Shown here one piece after another: positions 1 to 16,048 of a DNA stretch of 64,000 nucleotides; position 1 is the stretch's first letter; each line of letters starts with the position of its first letter. The position numbers were made by a program, and so were the translations under genes. The stretch comes from Lutjanus erythropterus. Taxonomy: Eukaryota; Chordata; Actinopteri; Lutjaniformes; Lutjanidae. The notes under the pieces were generated by a model, which saw only the letters and a list, made by a program, of their open reading frames with translations, had not been told where the DNA came from and made no database searches. The DNA lies in NCBI GenBank assembly GCA_020091685.1, contig CM034603.1, positions 13,623,298 through 13,687,297 on the forward strand. Direction: 5' to 3'.

Positions 1-274
1 AAAATAATAAACTTGTGTGTTTTTTCCTGTTGCATTCAGATTCTCTGTGCATGGACAGAAAAAATAACATTAACCATTTGAATCAAATGCTTTTGGTTGC
101 TGATGATACTATATATGAAGCATTTAGAGCAGAAAACCACCATTATGATATACAGCTAGTTTGTGTGTGTACTTTGAACAGAATTTGGTTCTGAACAAAT
201 TAAAATCACAACGTCTCTTTGCCTCTTACTGCTCTGACTCTTGCTCTCTCACCCTCTAAACTGATAGTTTTCCT

Positions 275-309
<35 letters not shown>
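275..309. repeat. (TC)n microsatellite
   Basis: An uninterrupted CT dinucleotide run, followed directly by a short CA-rich stretch (about 310-328). It is a simple repeat with no coding meaning. Confidence 0.95.
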
Positions 310-310
<1 letters not shown>

Positions 311-944
311 GCACACACACGCACACGCCGAGTTATTTAATTTGGTATCACATTAAGGCTCCGGAGAAGAAAGTTAATTACGCAGGAATTTGAATTATGA
401 ATTGCGATACAGTTTAGTAACATATTGCCTCATTTCTCACCACAGACTGAAGCTGCGATGAGATTTTTCACAGTTACTTTGCAGGTATCAAAGGTGCCAT
501 GTTCACTGGGATCTTTTATATGAGTTGAATTTTATATTAACTTGATATCATCTTATGTGAAAGCCCACATGACAGATGAAGGCCTTCATTCCAAAATGCA
601 ATATTATATGAATTAATTATGTGGAAAAAAAATTGCTATCTGAAATTCCTCAATATTTCTCACTTAGCAGTAGGCCATAATATGGCTGTCTTTAATGGCA
701 GTTGTTATAAGAGTTATAAGATTAGAGTAGAATTTTTCCATAATAATACAGTCCACCAGGGATATGACACTAATAGTAAAAGTTTATTTAATTTCATGTG
801 ATAAATGTTAAGTTATGGACACCTCTGTTAGAATCCAAACTAACAGCAAAGTCACACAATAACACAAACAAACTAACCAATCAAGGCAGCAGTAGATCAG
901 CAACTCCTGTGTTCTGCAAAGCAATTCCTGTTTTTGCCAAAGGA
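310..944. other. Intergenic, non-coding; weak conserved-element candidate
   Basis: No exon with believable splice sites or codon structure was found. About 345-520 has more balanced composition than its surroundings and contains homeodomain-type TTAATTA/AATTA cores, so it could be a regulatory element. That is a judgement from appearance only. The 60-codon frame at 619-801 is AT-rich and looks accidental. Confidence 0.4.
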
Positions 945-1170
945 AAATCAGTGAAAGTATTCTAAATATAGCAATTGATATTGATTTTTTTAGGTGGCTA
1001 TAATATGTTTGCTGTGTTCATAGCACATACTATTCACAGCAGTGCATTGTTTAGTTTTCTACTCTGGTGCTCCTGCTTCTGCTTCTCCAGACTGAGGCCG
1101 TGTTGACCACCATCTACCGTAGGCAATACACTGATCAAGTACCTCATACAGCCCTGCTTCGAAAAAATTG
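945..1170. repeat. Dispersed repeat, copy 1 (second copy near 29700-29880)
   Basis: Two blocks recur in order near 29.7-29.9 kb: one around 'attctaaatata...ttttaggtgg', the other around 'aagtacctcata...cctgcttcgaaaaa'. The copies are diverged and carry indels between the blocks. The second copy lies inside a larger repeat at 29455-30002, so this is probably an old fragment of the same family. Confidence 0.6.
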
Positions 1171-1971
1171 AAATTGTAATTCTAATTGAAATGTACTGCT
1201 GATGAAATATCTAAATCTGGAGGAAGAACTGTACTATGATCTCAAGTTATCAATTACTTTATATAACTAGGTGTGATTTTTTTTTTAAGCAATGCCATAT
1301 TTTGTGTTCACATTTTCATTACTGGTCATTGCTGCAGCCATTATGTGCACAACCACAAGAGGTCACGCATCAAGAAAACTTACACATAGGTCATATTTAG
1401 CATTTGAAAAAACAACTGTCTTTTCCTGGTACAGACTCCTCTGTTACAGTCTACAGATCACATGTCAACAGCTTAAATTCAACACAGTCTTTTCAATCTG
1501 TGTACAAATAACACAATTTTACACTTTCAAGTCACGTGCAGTGTCCAGTTTTTCATGCAGGTGATACACCAGTTCTTCCTGTTACGTTCTGTGGAGTCAG
1601 GTGACCTTTGCCGTGGTTTAATTTATTAAATAGTTGCAGTTTGGTTAGGTTTAGACACCAAATCTACATTATTAGCTTTAGGAAAAGATCATGGTTGAGT
1701 TAAAATAACCTCATTAGTAATGTAAGTTAAGTGATGTTATGTACATGGCCTAAGTTAAGTAAGTTTTTCAAATGATCAGCTCATCATCAAGCCTCTGCAG
1801 AAGCCTGACAACAACCTGATCATTTGAATCAGGTTTGTTGGAGCAGGGAAACATCTAAAACATGCAGGGCAGTGTGCCTTGAGGACCAGGGTTGGGAAAT
1901 GCTGAGTTAAGTTGGTAGCAATGGGCGGGCTAGGGAGTTTGTGGCTGGGCCTTTCTGTGCAGAGATTGCAT
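1171..1971. other. Intergenic, nothing recognised
   Basis: AT-rich sequence. The 90-codon frame at 1292-1564 has no family resemblance, no splice context and low-complexity composition. I see no RNA gene or repeat boundary here. Confidence 0.5.
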
Positions 1972-2125
1972 GTGCAGCTTCCTCCAACAGTCCAAAGATA
2001 TGCAAGTTAATAGGCTAATTGATGATTCTAAATGCCAGTATTGTGAGTGGTTGTTGATGATGAACTGGTGGTTTGTTGAGGGTGTACCCACCTCAGTGTC
2101 AGCTGGAATAGGCTGCAGACCCAGT
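1972..2125 (+). repeat. Teleost SINE/LINE-tail dispersed repeat
   Basis: The order 'cttcctccaacagtccaaag', 'ggttgttgatgatgaactgg', 'gagggtgtaccca', 'gtcagctggaataggctgca' matches a very common fish interspersed repeat, usually seen as 'cagtccaaagacatgcag...tgaactggcgacctgtccagggtgtaccc...cagctgggataggctccag'. The copy is old, with many substitutions. Family assignment (SINE versus a LINE 3' tail) is from memory and uncertain. Confidence 0.7.
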
Positions 2126-2188
2126 GATACCTTTGGTTTTTATACAGGACACAAACCCCGGTCTCCTGGAAGCTAGCAGACCAGAGCA

Positions 2189-2491
2189 ATGGGGAGTGTT
2201 GGTGTTTACACCGCCAGTACAGGAGCTTTGAACTGCAAGGAGGAGGACTTTTTCAGGCTCAGTACTGAGGTGATTTACAGTGGCTCCAACCCAGACTCTG
2301 ACATCGGGGACAACAAAGATGCAGCAGATTCAGGTGGAGACAGGAGAGGCTTGAAGCTGGATGTGAGCAAGAGGGAGATCAGACATCAGTCAGTGCCCAC
2401 TTCTGGAGGCCTCAGTGAGGGTTATGGTGGGATTAGCCCCAGAGTCAAACCTGGCAAGAAAAGCACCTCAGTATTGTTGGATTGTGGGTAG
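2189..2491 (+). other. Unrecognised 100-codon open frame
   Basis: This frame opens with ATG at 2189, 15 bases after an in-frame stop, and ends with TAG. Its composition is unlike the AT-rich surroundings. It is rich in Gly, Ser and Asp, with an acidic segment (PDSDIGDNKDAADSGGD) and a basic C-terminal part. I recognise no domain. It begins just downstream of the dispersed repeat at 1972-2125. It could be a single-exon gene, the last exon of a spliced gene (a possible acceptor 'tttttatacag' precedes it), a retrocopy fragment, or transposon sequence. No promoter or polyadenylation signal supports it. Confidence 0.2.
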
Positions 2492-3285
2492 ACTGGACAC
2501 TGTAGTGACTCACTATCCCCTTTTGAGATACAAAGTAGTATTAGAAAGCAGCAAAGACCAGGGCTAGCTGGTTAGCATACTCACTTCAATAGATATCTCT
2601 GCACTACAATACATAGGTGTCTCTGACATAAGATCAAAACTGTCATATTATGTTGATCATTTCAGTTAATTTTAGAATGTATTAAACTAAAATAATTCTT
2701 TCCTATTGTATCCTTAAGCATTTGGACAAACAACTGATGCTTAAAGAGTCCTCCATTACCCTAGGTAATCCACAGAACACAACGTCAATGGTCAATAGTT
2801 TCTCCAGACGGACATCTTTCCACTGGAAAGAGAGAGTAAATTATCTAGAGTATTGTTTCTAGAATAACACATTGCTGCTGAAATTTTCAAATTAGTATAA
2901 ATAGTAATTATCCATTCACCTCCACTCCACTGTATTCAAGTAGAGACAAAATTTTAGAAACAGATATGACAAAACCTAGACATCTAGAGCCAAATCCACT
3001 GGAAGTACAAAAAGTACTTGTTTTTGTTATGTTTGTTTTGTTTGTCAGATGAGAATCCAATCAAGTTTTGCTCATCATGCTCACAATTTAATGTTAAATG
3101 ACAGCTTACTGCCAGGTTTAGACCACGCCAACAGTCTTCAAAGTCCACATTCAATTTGTACATATTATCATAAAGACATACATGACTTCTAGTAAATATA
3201 AGTACGGACTTGTGTGGAGATCAGACTCCACATTTACACACCATACTGTCCCTGACCTCCCCTCCCTCCCTCTCTGTCTCCTCCA
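2492..3285. other. Intergenic, nothing recognised
   Basis: AT-rich sequence without a supported exon, RNA gene or repeat boundary. A short pyrimidine-rich run lies near 3245-3285. Confidence 0.5.
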
Positions 3286-3289
3286 GTCA

Positions 3290-3760
3290 TTTACATTTAT
3301 ATTGAATTAGAAGCCGTGGTGGAGAGCGAGTGGAGGCAGCCGAGACTGATTATAATGGGAGATTACGGGCCGACTGCACCACCATTATGTCGTGTAATTA
3401 CAAAGAGAGAGGGAGAGAGACTGAGAGAGGAGGATGGGGCCCACGGATGCCCAGATGTCAGGATCTATTTCATTTAGGGAAATAATGTCTCTCTGCTTTC
3501 CCCTCCATCTATTCTACCTGTAAATATTATACAGAGCTGAGTTCTCCCCTCTTTTACACCCAGTTTTATGGGTCACACAATTTATTGGAGACAAATATCA
3601 AACAAGGCATTAAGGAGCCTGTGTGGGTCCCCATCAGGCGATTTACCACCACGTCTTGATCCACTTTATGGCTTCATTTGACTGCATCGATCTGGTGTCG
3701 TAATGTATGTGGGATTACTGCCCATGCACCCGGGAAAAGAACTAATGGGTTCCACGTAAT
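3290..3760. promoter_or_regulatory. Candidate conserved non-coding element
   Basis: This stretch is not open in any frame and has mixed composition. It holds several homeodomain-like cores (TTATAATGGG, GTGTAATTAC, CAATTTATTGG) spread over 450 bp, broken only by a GA-rich run near 3403-3430. It resembles developmental enhancers of vertebrate gene deserts. In tetrapods this side of LACTB2 leads toward XKR9 and EYA1, a region likely to hold such elements. Conservation cannot be tested from one sequence, so this is an inference. Confidence 0.3.
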
Positions 3761-3929
3761 GTAAAGCCTTTTGGAAAAGATCATCCGTTGTGTTTTGCCT
3801 TTTAAAGTACTGTAGTTGATAGATTTTAGAGGAAGTGGATAAATGACTCCTGTGTTATAGGTATAAAAATAGGAATAGGTAAATTAAAAGGAATTACAGG
3901 GAACACAGATCAAATATCCATCCATATAC

Positions 3930-4100
3930 CCAGCTGAAGGCACAATATGCAACAACTTCCTGAAAATAATATATAGGCTCATATGAACATAATCCCTGTA
4001 AATCATCACTTATGACCCACTAGAAGTTTTACCAACCACAAAATGTCAGTATTTGACATCCTGCCATCTTTCTGGCGCACCTACAAACAAAAATTATTAT
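3930..4100. repeat. Dispersed repeat, related to 33950-34170
   Basis: The segments 'cttatgacccactagaag' and 'tttaccaaccacaaaatgtcagtatttgac' correspond to 'catgacccaacagaag' and 'tttaccaacccagaacgtctgtatttgac' near 34.0-34.1 kb. The order is the same, but the copy here lacks about 90 bp in between. It is a diverged interspersed repeat. Confidence 0.6.
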
Positions 4101-4139
4101 TTTATCATTTCAACTATTTTTTCATGGCATAAAACCCAA

Positions 4140-4740
4140 GCAAGTTTACTCCAAGGGTACTGGGAAAGAGGCTCCAACCCACTGTCAAACCTCAGTTTAA
4201 GGAGGAACCAATGCTTTACCCTTGCAGGGTTCCTGGGTGGTCATGGGAGATCAACAATCCAGTCCCCGTGTGTTTTGTGGAAGGTCAACATCTGTGTCCC
4301 CCGGGGGAATCCTGTGGGGGATATTGCAGTAGCATGGGGTACCATGGCTCCAAGCCCTCGTATAACCTGTCCTTATGGGGAGAGAGAACCTCAGATTTGT
4401 GTCTATCCTGTTTGCAGATGATATGGTTCTGTTGGCTTAATCAGGTGGTGACGTTCACCACACTCTGGGGCATTTTGTAGCTGAGTGTAAAGCAGCTGAG
4501 ATGAAAGTCAGCGCTTCGAAGTCTGAGGCCATGGTTCGATTGCCCCCTACAGGTGGGGAGTGAGTTGCTGCCCCAAGCAAAGGAGTTTAAGTATCTTGTA
4601 GTCGAGGTGTTTGATTAGGATGCCTCCTGGACCCTGTGAAGATCCAGACCTCGCTGATGGGGAGGGATTACATATTTAATCCGGCCTGGGAATGAATCAG
4701 AGTCCCTCAGGAGGAGCTGAATAAAATGGAATGAGAAACA
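4140..4740 (+). mobile_element. Degraded non-LTR retrotransposon (LINE) reverse-transcriptase fragment
   Basis: Read across frameshifts and stops, the + strand keeps the order of a LINE reverse transcriptase. A segment near 4215-4300 resembles the region upstream of the first catalytic Asp. A segment ending HGVP lies near 4310-4345. The catalytic box FADD (in SILFADDMVLLA) is at about 4405-4440. A KSEAM block lies near 4515-4540, and a C-terminal tail (PAWE...EEL) near 4685-4720. There are several stops and at least two frame changes, and about 60 codons are missing before the FADD box. The element is dead. I recognise the layout from fish LINEs but cannot assign the clade (L2, Rex or related). 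Confidence 0.75.
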
Positions 4741-5635
4741 ATCCCTCCTCAACAATTCTCTCATCAAAATGAACTAAATTCTGCTTTATTTATGTACCTG
4801 TAGCACTTAAAACACAAAATGTAAAACACAGAGGGAAAAACAACAATTTTAGGGGAAAATGTATCCCTGAATTGGGACAGACAACAGACTTTGGTGGAAG
4901 GATTTCGTGTAGGATGGACACAATAACTAAATAAAATGTAAACACAGGCAAGAACATTTGGCGCTTTGTAGACAAAGAGCAGGATTTTAAACATCATTAT
5001 GTAGCTAGTGAAGCTAGTGGAGGGAGGTGAGATAAGAGGTAATATGTTCCATCAGTTTTGACCTTGTTAAAAGCCTTGCCTCAGCATTTTGATCTAGTTG
5101 GAGACAGGACAAAGAAATCTGAGTGATGCTAAAATACAAAGAGCTGCAGTAATCAAGGCAGGAGGATATGAAGGCATGGGTGACTTTGTCAGAGACACAG
5201 AGAGTTGTTGTGAAGTTGCACACAATGTGGAGTTGATTGAAACTTGACCCAACCAGCTGATTTATTTGTTGTCCATTCACTGCTAAATCACATATGTCTC
5301 ATATGGGGTTTTTTTGAGTCACAAAAGGAGAAAGAATAAAACGGCCCGGCATCGTACTGCCCTTTTATCCCTAGATGACATGTGATTGCTTTACACTTTT
5401 GAAAGTCATTATTTTGAGACAGTTTCTCATTATAATGACTTATAAGATCTTTTTATTTTTCATCACATTGGTGTTAATGGCCTGTCATATATATCCCTCA
5501 TTCAGTTCCTGTTTGTTACAGTTTATGTACACGTGTGAAGAAAATCAGGGCAGCGACTGTGTCTGAGTTGAGTTTTATTTAAGCAGCGAAATAACAGGCT
5601 GCAATTTACACTCATTTACCTTGAAAAACAAAACA
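4741..5635. other. Intergenic, nothing firm
   Basis: AT-rich sequence without a supported exon. Short frames on both strands (4764-4997, 5014-5280, 5375-5566) show no family resemblance or splice structure. Confidence 0.5.
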
Positions 5636-5639
5636 AATC

Positions 5640-5960
5640 TCAGGTGTAATTGGTTTCCTCGGTGTGTTTTCTATACCTTACAGGCTGGAATTTCGCCTGT
5701 GGTGCCACCCACATTTGCCTCCGACTTTTGATCCCGTCATGCTCTGTGTAAGAGATTCACCGCTCATTATAGAAAATGAAGGGGAGGCTGCCGGCACCAC
5801 AGACGCAAGACTGAAACATAAGGCAACCAGGAACTCTTAAAATGCTGTTTTAATTGAAGTGATAAACTGCAACCATGTCTGCACCATTTGTGATTTTGGT
5901 GCCACCCTTGGGAATGTGCAGTCATTGCTTTGGTGTTTATCTCTCACTTTCCAAACATAT
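5640..5960. promoter_or_regulatory. Candidate conserved non-coding element
   Basis: A non-coding block of mixed composition stands out from its AT-rich flanks and has no repeat signature. It contains ATTA/TAAT cores and a phrase 'tggtgccaccca' near 5701 that recurs as 'tggtgccaccct' near 5898. It could be an enhancer. No protein frame stays open across it. Confidence 0.25.
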
Positions 5961-7685
5961 TGTAGACTTGCATAGATTAAAATGAAATTAGTCCAGCGTG
6001 AAAGAGACTTTATTGCTCATCTTTCAATTGTATTTTGGAGTTTTTCAGTATGAAAAGGCATGAGTAGTCATGAATATTATAATAAATTCATATTAAGGGG
6101 TAACTGTTGGCAAAGCACTGAATAAAGAGATAATTTTTTTTAGAGAAGGATACAAATTTCAGTCAGACATTGTCCAAAATGTCCATGAGTAATCAGAAAA
6201 CACTCCTTCTTAACATAACGCACACATAGCATACAGTGGAACCACACAAGTCCACCCACAGGATGGCAGCACTGACCATAGAAAGCCCTTTATATATCTG
6301 AGATGTTTCCTGGACATCTATACCTTGATTGGTCTGTCAGTGCCACCTATTGTGATAGACAGTGGGATAGCTTATTAAAGTAAGATTAAATGGGGAAAAT
6401 AAATGAATAATATCGGTAACTGACTGATGTTCTTAATTCAGTCTTTTGGCATTTTGGCATTGATAGGTACAGAGATGAGAGAGTAGCTGACTGATTCTGA
6501 GGGCCAAATAACATTAATCACAAATGTGACTGATTCCAGTTACAAATTAACACCAGCAAAACTTACTTCTAATACTTCTGGAGCCACTTTTTTTTTTCCT
6601 CTCTTGGATTTAATGGAATAAAACACAGGAATCTGAGAGGAAACGTCACAGCAAATTCTGACCTTTGGGTTGAGGCTCTCTCTGAGTTCAGATCAAGTCA
6701 GCTCAATTTGAATGTACATATGTGACCATAAAACCCACTCTATTGCAGAGTTAAAGGTATAATATGCAACATTTTCCTAAAAGAGTTGTTACATACTGTA
6801 TTTCAAAACACTAAAGACGTTTTAGTTGAAAATGACTACAAAAAATGATTACTACAAATGACTTACTTTTTAAACACATTCATACAGCATCAGTTGTAGT
6901 ACAGTAGAACAAATATATTACATTGACAAAAAATAAAATCATGCTCTTCTGCGTAGTGAATGAATACCAAAATATTACAACTCTAGTCAAAATGAGAAAA
7001 TTAACTCCAAAAAATCCTCACTTTTTCTCCAAATTATTCAACTCCAGAAATTTGCTGTAATTGTTGAATAGAAGCGGAGGAGATATTTCTTGCAGAACTT
7101 CACCTGCTTCCAACGTGTACAGAAAAGGGAAATCATTTGAAGAGATCAAAACTCAAGCAGCACTTTTGAAGCGAGCACATTTTCAGCTTGTTGCCTTCAT
7201 CGGGATTATTCATCAAACTTGTTTTTCTCACAATAATGTTTTTCTTTGAGAAATATCTTTGAAAAGGTGTTTTAAAATCCCTTTAATGGTGATTAGGATC
7301 CCACAACAGTATGTCAGCATGTTGTGTAAGTCATCATCACTGTTAGAATATGCAGCTTTACATGCGTTGTAAATGCACATAACCTGCTACACAACCAGAT
7401 TGTCCATTTTAGTGCCAACAATATCATCAAACACATTAAAATCATCTAACAGACAAAATAAATGCACCAATATGCTAATGAACCTCTCAGAGGAGCTGGT
7501 AGGCTCCTGATGTGCTTGTACTGTCCAATGAACTCAGAGTAAACTGCAAGACTATGATGGTGACATTACTCTCAATTAAAGATAACAGGAATATTGTTCT
7601 TCACTGTGATGGCATTTTCACCTACACCAGTTAGGCAAAACTCCCTTAAGACATCTCTACACCCCTCCTTAAATTAGTTCCCAAA
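5961..7685. other. Intergenic, mostly unclassified
   Basis: AT-rich sequence. A block starting near 6763 ('aaaggtataatatgcaacat') resembles 'aaggcacaatatgcaacaac' near 3940 and probably begins another dispersed repeat running to about 7250. No exon is supported. The 62-codon frame at 7061-7249 lies in that repeat-like block. Confidence 0.4.
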
Positions 7686-7689
7686 TTAA

Positions 7690-8000
7690 AATGTCTGCAT
7701 AATTATGTGATATTTCATTAACCTCTCTATGGTGAGCTCAAAGGTCAGGATGAGCTACAGATCGGCAGCCATTCTGTCAGTAGTTTTATGTGGTTAAACA
7801 GCTTTTAATGAGTTTGATTTCCTCAGTTTGAGGTGTAATAAAAAACAGCCATTTAAACAGGCAGGATTAATGAGGACAATAACAACAGTCATTAAGTCAG
7901 ATAGCTTTAATATTTGAGGTTGAACTGTGAGGAGTTGCCAAGCATCATTATCATTACCAAGTAATAAAACTTTCATTCTGTGGGATGCTGATAATCCAGG
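7690..8000. promoter_or_regulatory. Candidate conserved non-coding element
   Basis: The block is not coding on either strand and has no repeat boundary. It is dense in homeodomain-type cores (TTAATG, GGATTAATGAGG, TCATTAAG, GTAATAAAA). The 87-codon minus-strand frame at 7794-8057 across it has no recognisable product. Regulatory function is inferred from composition only. Confidence 0.25.
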
Positions 8001-8574
8001 ACCTTTTAATATTTTTAAGTGCCTCAGTGTAGGTGATAAGTGACTCAATGGCCCCACCTAATGTACAATTTGTGCTACTGACATTTTGTGTGGTCAGGTG
8101 ACATTTACTATGATAGATATTCAGTAAATATTCAGTAATGGGCCTATTCAGTTGTTACCTGCCTGGTTGGAGCTGTATTTATTTGTATAGGAGCTCTACT
8201 TAATTTAACAATGAGAAGCTGTAAAGAGAACTCACTAATGTGAAAGTAATATATTTACCAGATGTGACAGCAGAGGTTTACACATTGAATGTCTCTACAA
8301 ATTGAGATGGAGGAAAATAAAAACAACATACAGTCTTTAATTGCAGAACATTTATATACAATCCACATAAAGTGAGACAAAAGGATATACAAGATAATCA
8401 GAGATCAGATCTGGTGAAAATACAAAGAAATAAATGAGAATAAGATGGCAGCAGTAAAAGCAAGAGCATTTAGTACAACTAGAATATAAATTATTCAATA
8501 TAAAGAACCAATTTGAAAATTAAATTATGAAACTCAAATAGAGCTTCTACTATGAAAACACTGTTATCTGAAAC

Positions 8575-12730
<4,156 letters not shown>

Positions 12731-13140
12731 CGTCCACAGAGACAGAAGAATTGCACTCTAATTAACTGTATGGCCTCGAGATGATGAAAATCCAGCTGGT
12801 CAACAGTTGATAATTTTCCAATCAAACATTATCACCTTTTCAGCCTAAGGCCTGTGGTCGAATGCCTTAGACATGCTGATTGACAGATGTATGCAAATGG
12901 AGAATCAGGGATGGTTACACGTGTTGCCTTGGATGTTTCTTGACTCAAAGCAAGACCAACAGTCGCACTCAGCGGGACTGAACTGCAGCCTGTGTCAGAG
13001 TTTAACAAAGGTAAAAATTTGTCTGAAGTTCAGCTGAATTTTTTCCGTGGCAGAATGGAAGCATGGCCCATCCTGCAATGCGATTAATGTACCATAGTGC
13101 CCCAGTCTGCCTGAATTAAAAAGCTTGTTTCTCTTCTTTC
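12731..13140 (+). other. lactb2: lactb2 3' UTR with ATTAAA signal
   Basis: Non-coding sequence follows the stop. An ATTAAA polyadenylation hexamer lies at 13115-13120, followed by T- and GT-rich sequence, so the transcript plausibly ends near 13135-13145. No closer AATAAA was seen. Confidence 0.5.
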
Positions 13141-13469
13141 CTCTGGAAAGTTTAGTCTTTCACCCTCTCAAACAGCCCCCTCGACTGACTTCAAACACTT
13201 CCTTTTGTCTTTGCTGACTTCAGGAGACTCAAACTCAAGCTGCAGCCTCTTACTGACCCATCAAGAGCAGAATCCTAAAAAAGTTATTTGATCGCTGAAA
13301 TAATAATTCTATTTGTAGAGTTTGGTACATAATCCTGTCTTTTTCCTCATCCTCTCCACTGTCTTTTTACTTGCCATTTTCTTCTTACTCATCTCCTCTT
13401 CCCTCTTCTGAATCCTGATTGAGTAATACCTGAAGCCATTGCAGGACTTTGTCAACTGGTGCAAAACAA

Positions 13470-13545
13470 AAGTTAGATATGTAAGTACAGTTCTATGAAT
13501 CCTGGATGACCACCAGAGTCTTGCGGTCAGGAAGGATGAAATAGA
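13470..13545. repeat. Dispersed fish repeat fragment
   Basis: The phrase 'gttctatgaatcctggatga' followed by 'ccaccagagtcttgcggtc' resembles a repeat end I recognise from teleost genomes. Flanks to about 13930 show nothing else. Identification is from memory only. Confidence 0.35.
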
Positions 13546-13930
13546 ATAACTTTTAACTTAAGAAGAAAGAACTCACTTAAGAGTGATTTTAAGTTGGTGA
13601 GCAAGAATTGTTTAACATATAGTCTGCCAAACTTTATTAAGACACTGAGTGTTTTGTAAAAATTGTAGTCTCCTCATGACTTAAAGCATGTGCATATTTG
13701 CTGTAAATGGAGTATACAATGATGCACATTGTACAGTATGGTGATAATTGTTCATGCGTGAAGCTCTGAGAGTGACTGTTCTCAAAACATTTGTTCTGTC
13801 TATTAATTATTGCTTGTTAAATGGTTGGGACCTCATCATTGCTGGTGTGTGTAATCACTTTATCTCAGGACAGATTTACATTCATTGTAGGCAGGATTTT
13901 CTTAGACATTAATTGTATTTACCTGGATAT

Positions 13931-14375
13931 TAGGGCTGGGTGTCATTCAAAGATTTTTGATACTGATACCGGTATCGATACCTTGGCTTCAATACTGGTT
14001 CCTGGACAATAGTTTTTTTCTATACCAAATCCATTTTTAACAAAAAGAAAAATACATTATATGTTATGGAAGTTGGTCAAAGACCTGGTGGTAAAAAAAA
14101 CAAAACAAAAAGACAATAATCCCTGTCTTTGGGGTGTAATTTAGTGTTTTCCTTCATACCTCTACAACATGCAACGTCAGACAAACACCAGCAGTATTAT
14201 ATGTTGGTACAAACATGCTGCATGCTCAATGGCTCACTGACTCTGACGAAATTTACTCCTTTAGGTATCGAATTTTGGTATTGAATGGCTTGGCATTTTT
14301 CAATAGCTGATAGTATTGACGCAATGCAGTCGGTGTCATAAAGGTATCCAAGTTTGAATTGATACCCAGCCCTCA
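13931..14375. mobile_element. hAT-like MITE with TAGGGCTGGGT ends
   Basis: The left end TAGGGCTGGGTGTCATTCAA and the inverted right end (AGGGCTGGGTATCAATTCAA) form terminal inverted repeats. The interior has internal palindromes such as 'gataccggtatcgatacc'. It has no coding capacity. The ends match those of the element at 59482-59760, but the interior is longer. No clean target-site duplication was seen, so it is an older insertion. Confidence 0.75.
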
Positions 14376-16045
14376 AAAAAACAGATATTTCTCTCAACAT
14401 GATACTCAATCATGATGAGAGAAATAATGTTTTTTTTCCTCAGGGATGAAGGCACACGTGTACAGAGGCGCTGAGTAAAGACGGGTTGGTAGGATGAAGA
14501 ACAAAGGTTGAGAGTTTAATCCACAAATAAAATCCAGTTTTATGTGTTCTCAGAGACTGCTGATTGTCACAAATGACAGATTTTTTTCCACGATGAGATA
14601 TATATTTCTATCCAGACCACCATTTAGATTTTTTTTTTTTTTTTTATTTTCTGTCAGTTTAGTAGAATGTTTATTTCATCTTGTCTCTGTCCTTTTAGTC
14701 TTGATAATTAAGTACTGGTTTGGAGAAATGCTGTGCAAATTTTCAGTCGATCCCTAGCTGGCAGTATCTGGTAATTAATTTTACTGAGATAACTTGAATA
14801 CTTAATTATAATTTACACTTATAATATTGTAACATATGCAAACATTACAAATATGTCCATATTATTATTAAAAAGCTAATTCAAAGAATGTGAATGTGTG
14901 GTGGGAAAAAATCATGTATTCTTTGAGATTGTATTGTATTTCCTGGCCATGATGAATCTCATCATCTTTGAACAGCTGAATATTCTTAAAACTAAGTCAC
15001 GATGATTCAATATTCCAATGACTAATAATCAGATATTGTGCATGAACTTCCGACCTGTAGTCGACCTCCAGTGACTTTCACCTGTTTCATTTTGACTAAC
15101 AACCCCGATGCAATTTGACTGGGGATTTTTCTTTTGTCAGAGACACAGGAAGAGCCTTTTCTTTTTTTTTCTATTAAGTTTTTCTGCATAAACTGCTCGT
15201 TTTGGAGCTGGGAGGTGACTTAGCTGAAAGCAGCTTCGCCACTTCTGATAAAGAACAGTGTATGAAATCATGCAGCTCTTTGGAAACAACCCTGACCTGC
15301 TGAACTTAACCAGAGTTCCACAGAAACACCAAAAGGTGCAGCAAGTGTTCCACAGTATAGAGACAAGTTTCATTTTTAGTGTAATACACTATGCACAAAA
15401 TCAGCCACGATTACAATATCTGAATCTTACAACCATATGAGAAGAGATTGAGTGATAGTAATGGCATACACCAAACAACGTAGTAAACTCATTATTCTAT
15501 TATTATTTGCACACACATTGTGTAAATCATATAGTTGACTTTTAGGGTAGCTTTTAACATACAGCCAGGGAGTACTGATAAAAATGACCCTTACAAACAA
15601 AGCAGTATTTCTGTTGATCGACAGCACTGCTCAAAGAAAGACTTTCAGTGAATATATTAGCGGCATAGAAGTAACATTAAAAATGTGATTTCCTCAAGAA
15701 AAGGATACATGTATAGACAATAACAGCACCAGATACCTGTAGAAAAAGAAGTAGTCCTGGCAAATTCTACCTTAGAAAGAAAGTAGTTCCTACATGAAAC
15801 TGCTCACAACAAAGCCTGTGGATTAGTTTAAGTAACTGGATCATGATCTTTGGAAAGAGACATTGATTTTTGATTTTTCGAACTTATTTTTTTGTGCTTT
15901 GAGTACTTCAGTCCGAGTGTCAGTTAGTCCCATTACAATGTGCAACGGCGTTGCGTGTGAACTTACGTTCATGTGCACGTGCACAAATTCCCGAGACCAA
16001 TCTGTCTGTCTGTCTAGGCAAAATATGGACATGATGTTACTTCTC
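14376..16045. other. Intergenic, nothing recognised
   Basis: AT-rich sequence. Short frames on both strands (14542-14757, 15137-15373, 15841-16032) lack family resemblance or splice context. No RNA gene was seen. Confidence 0.5.
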
Positions 16046-16048
16046 TGA

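Noticed and set aside
4053-4480. Overlapping frames of 122 and 89 codons as a host gene
   Set aside because: They are fragments of a broken LINE reverse transcriptase in shifted frames.
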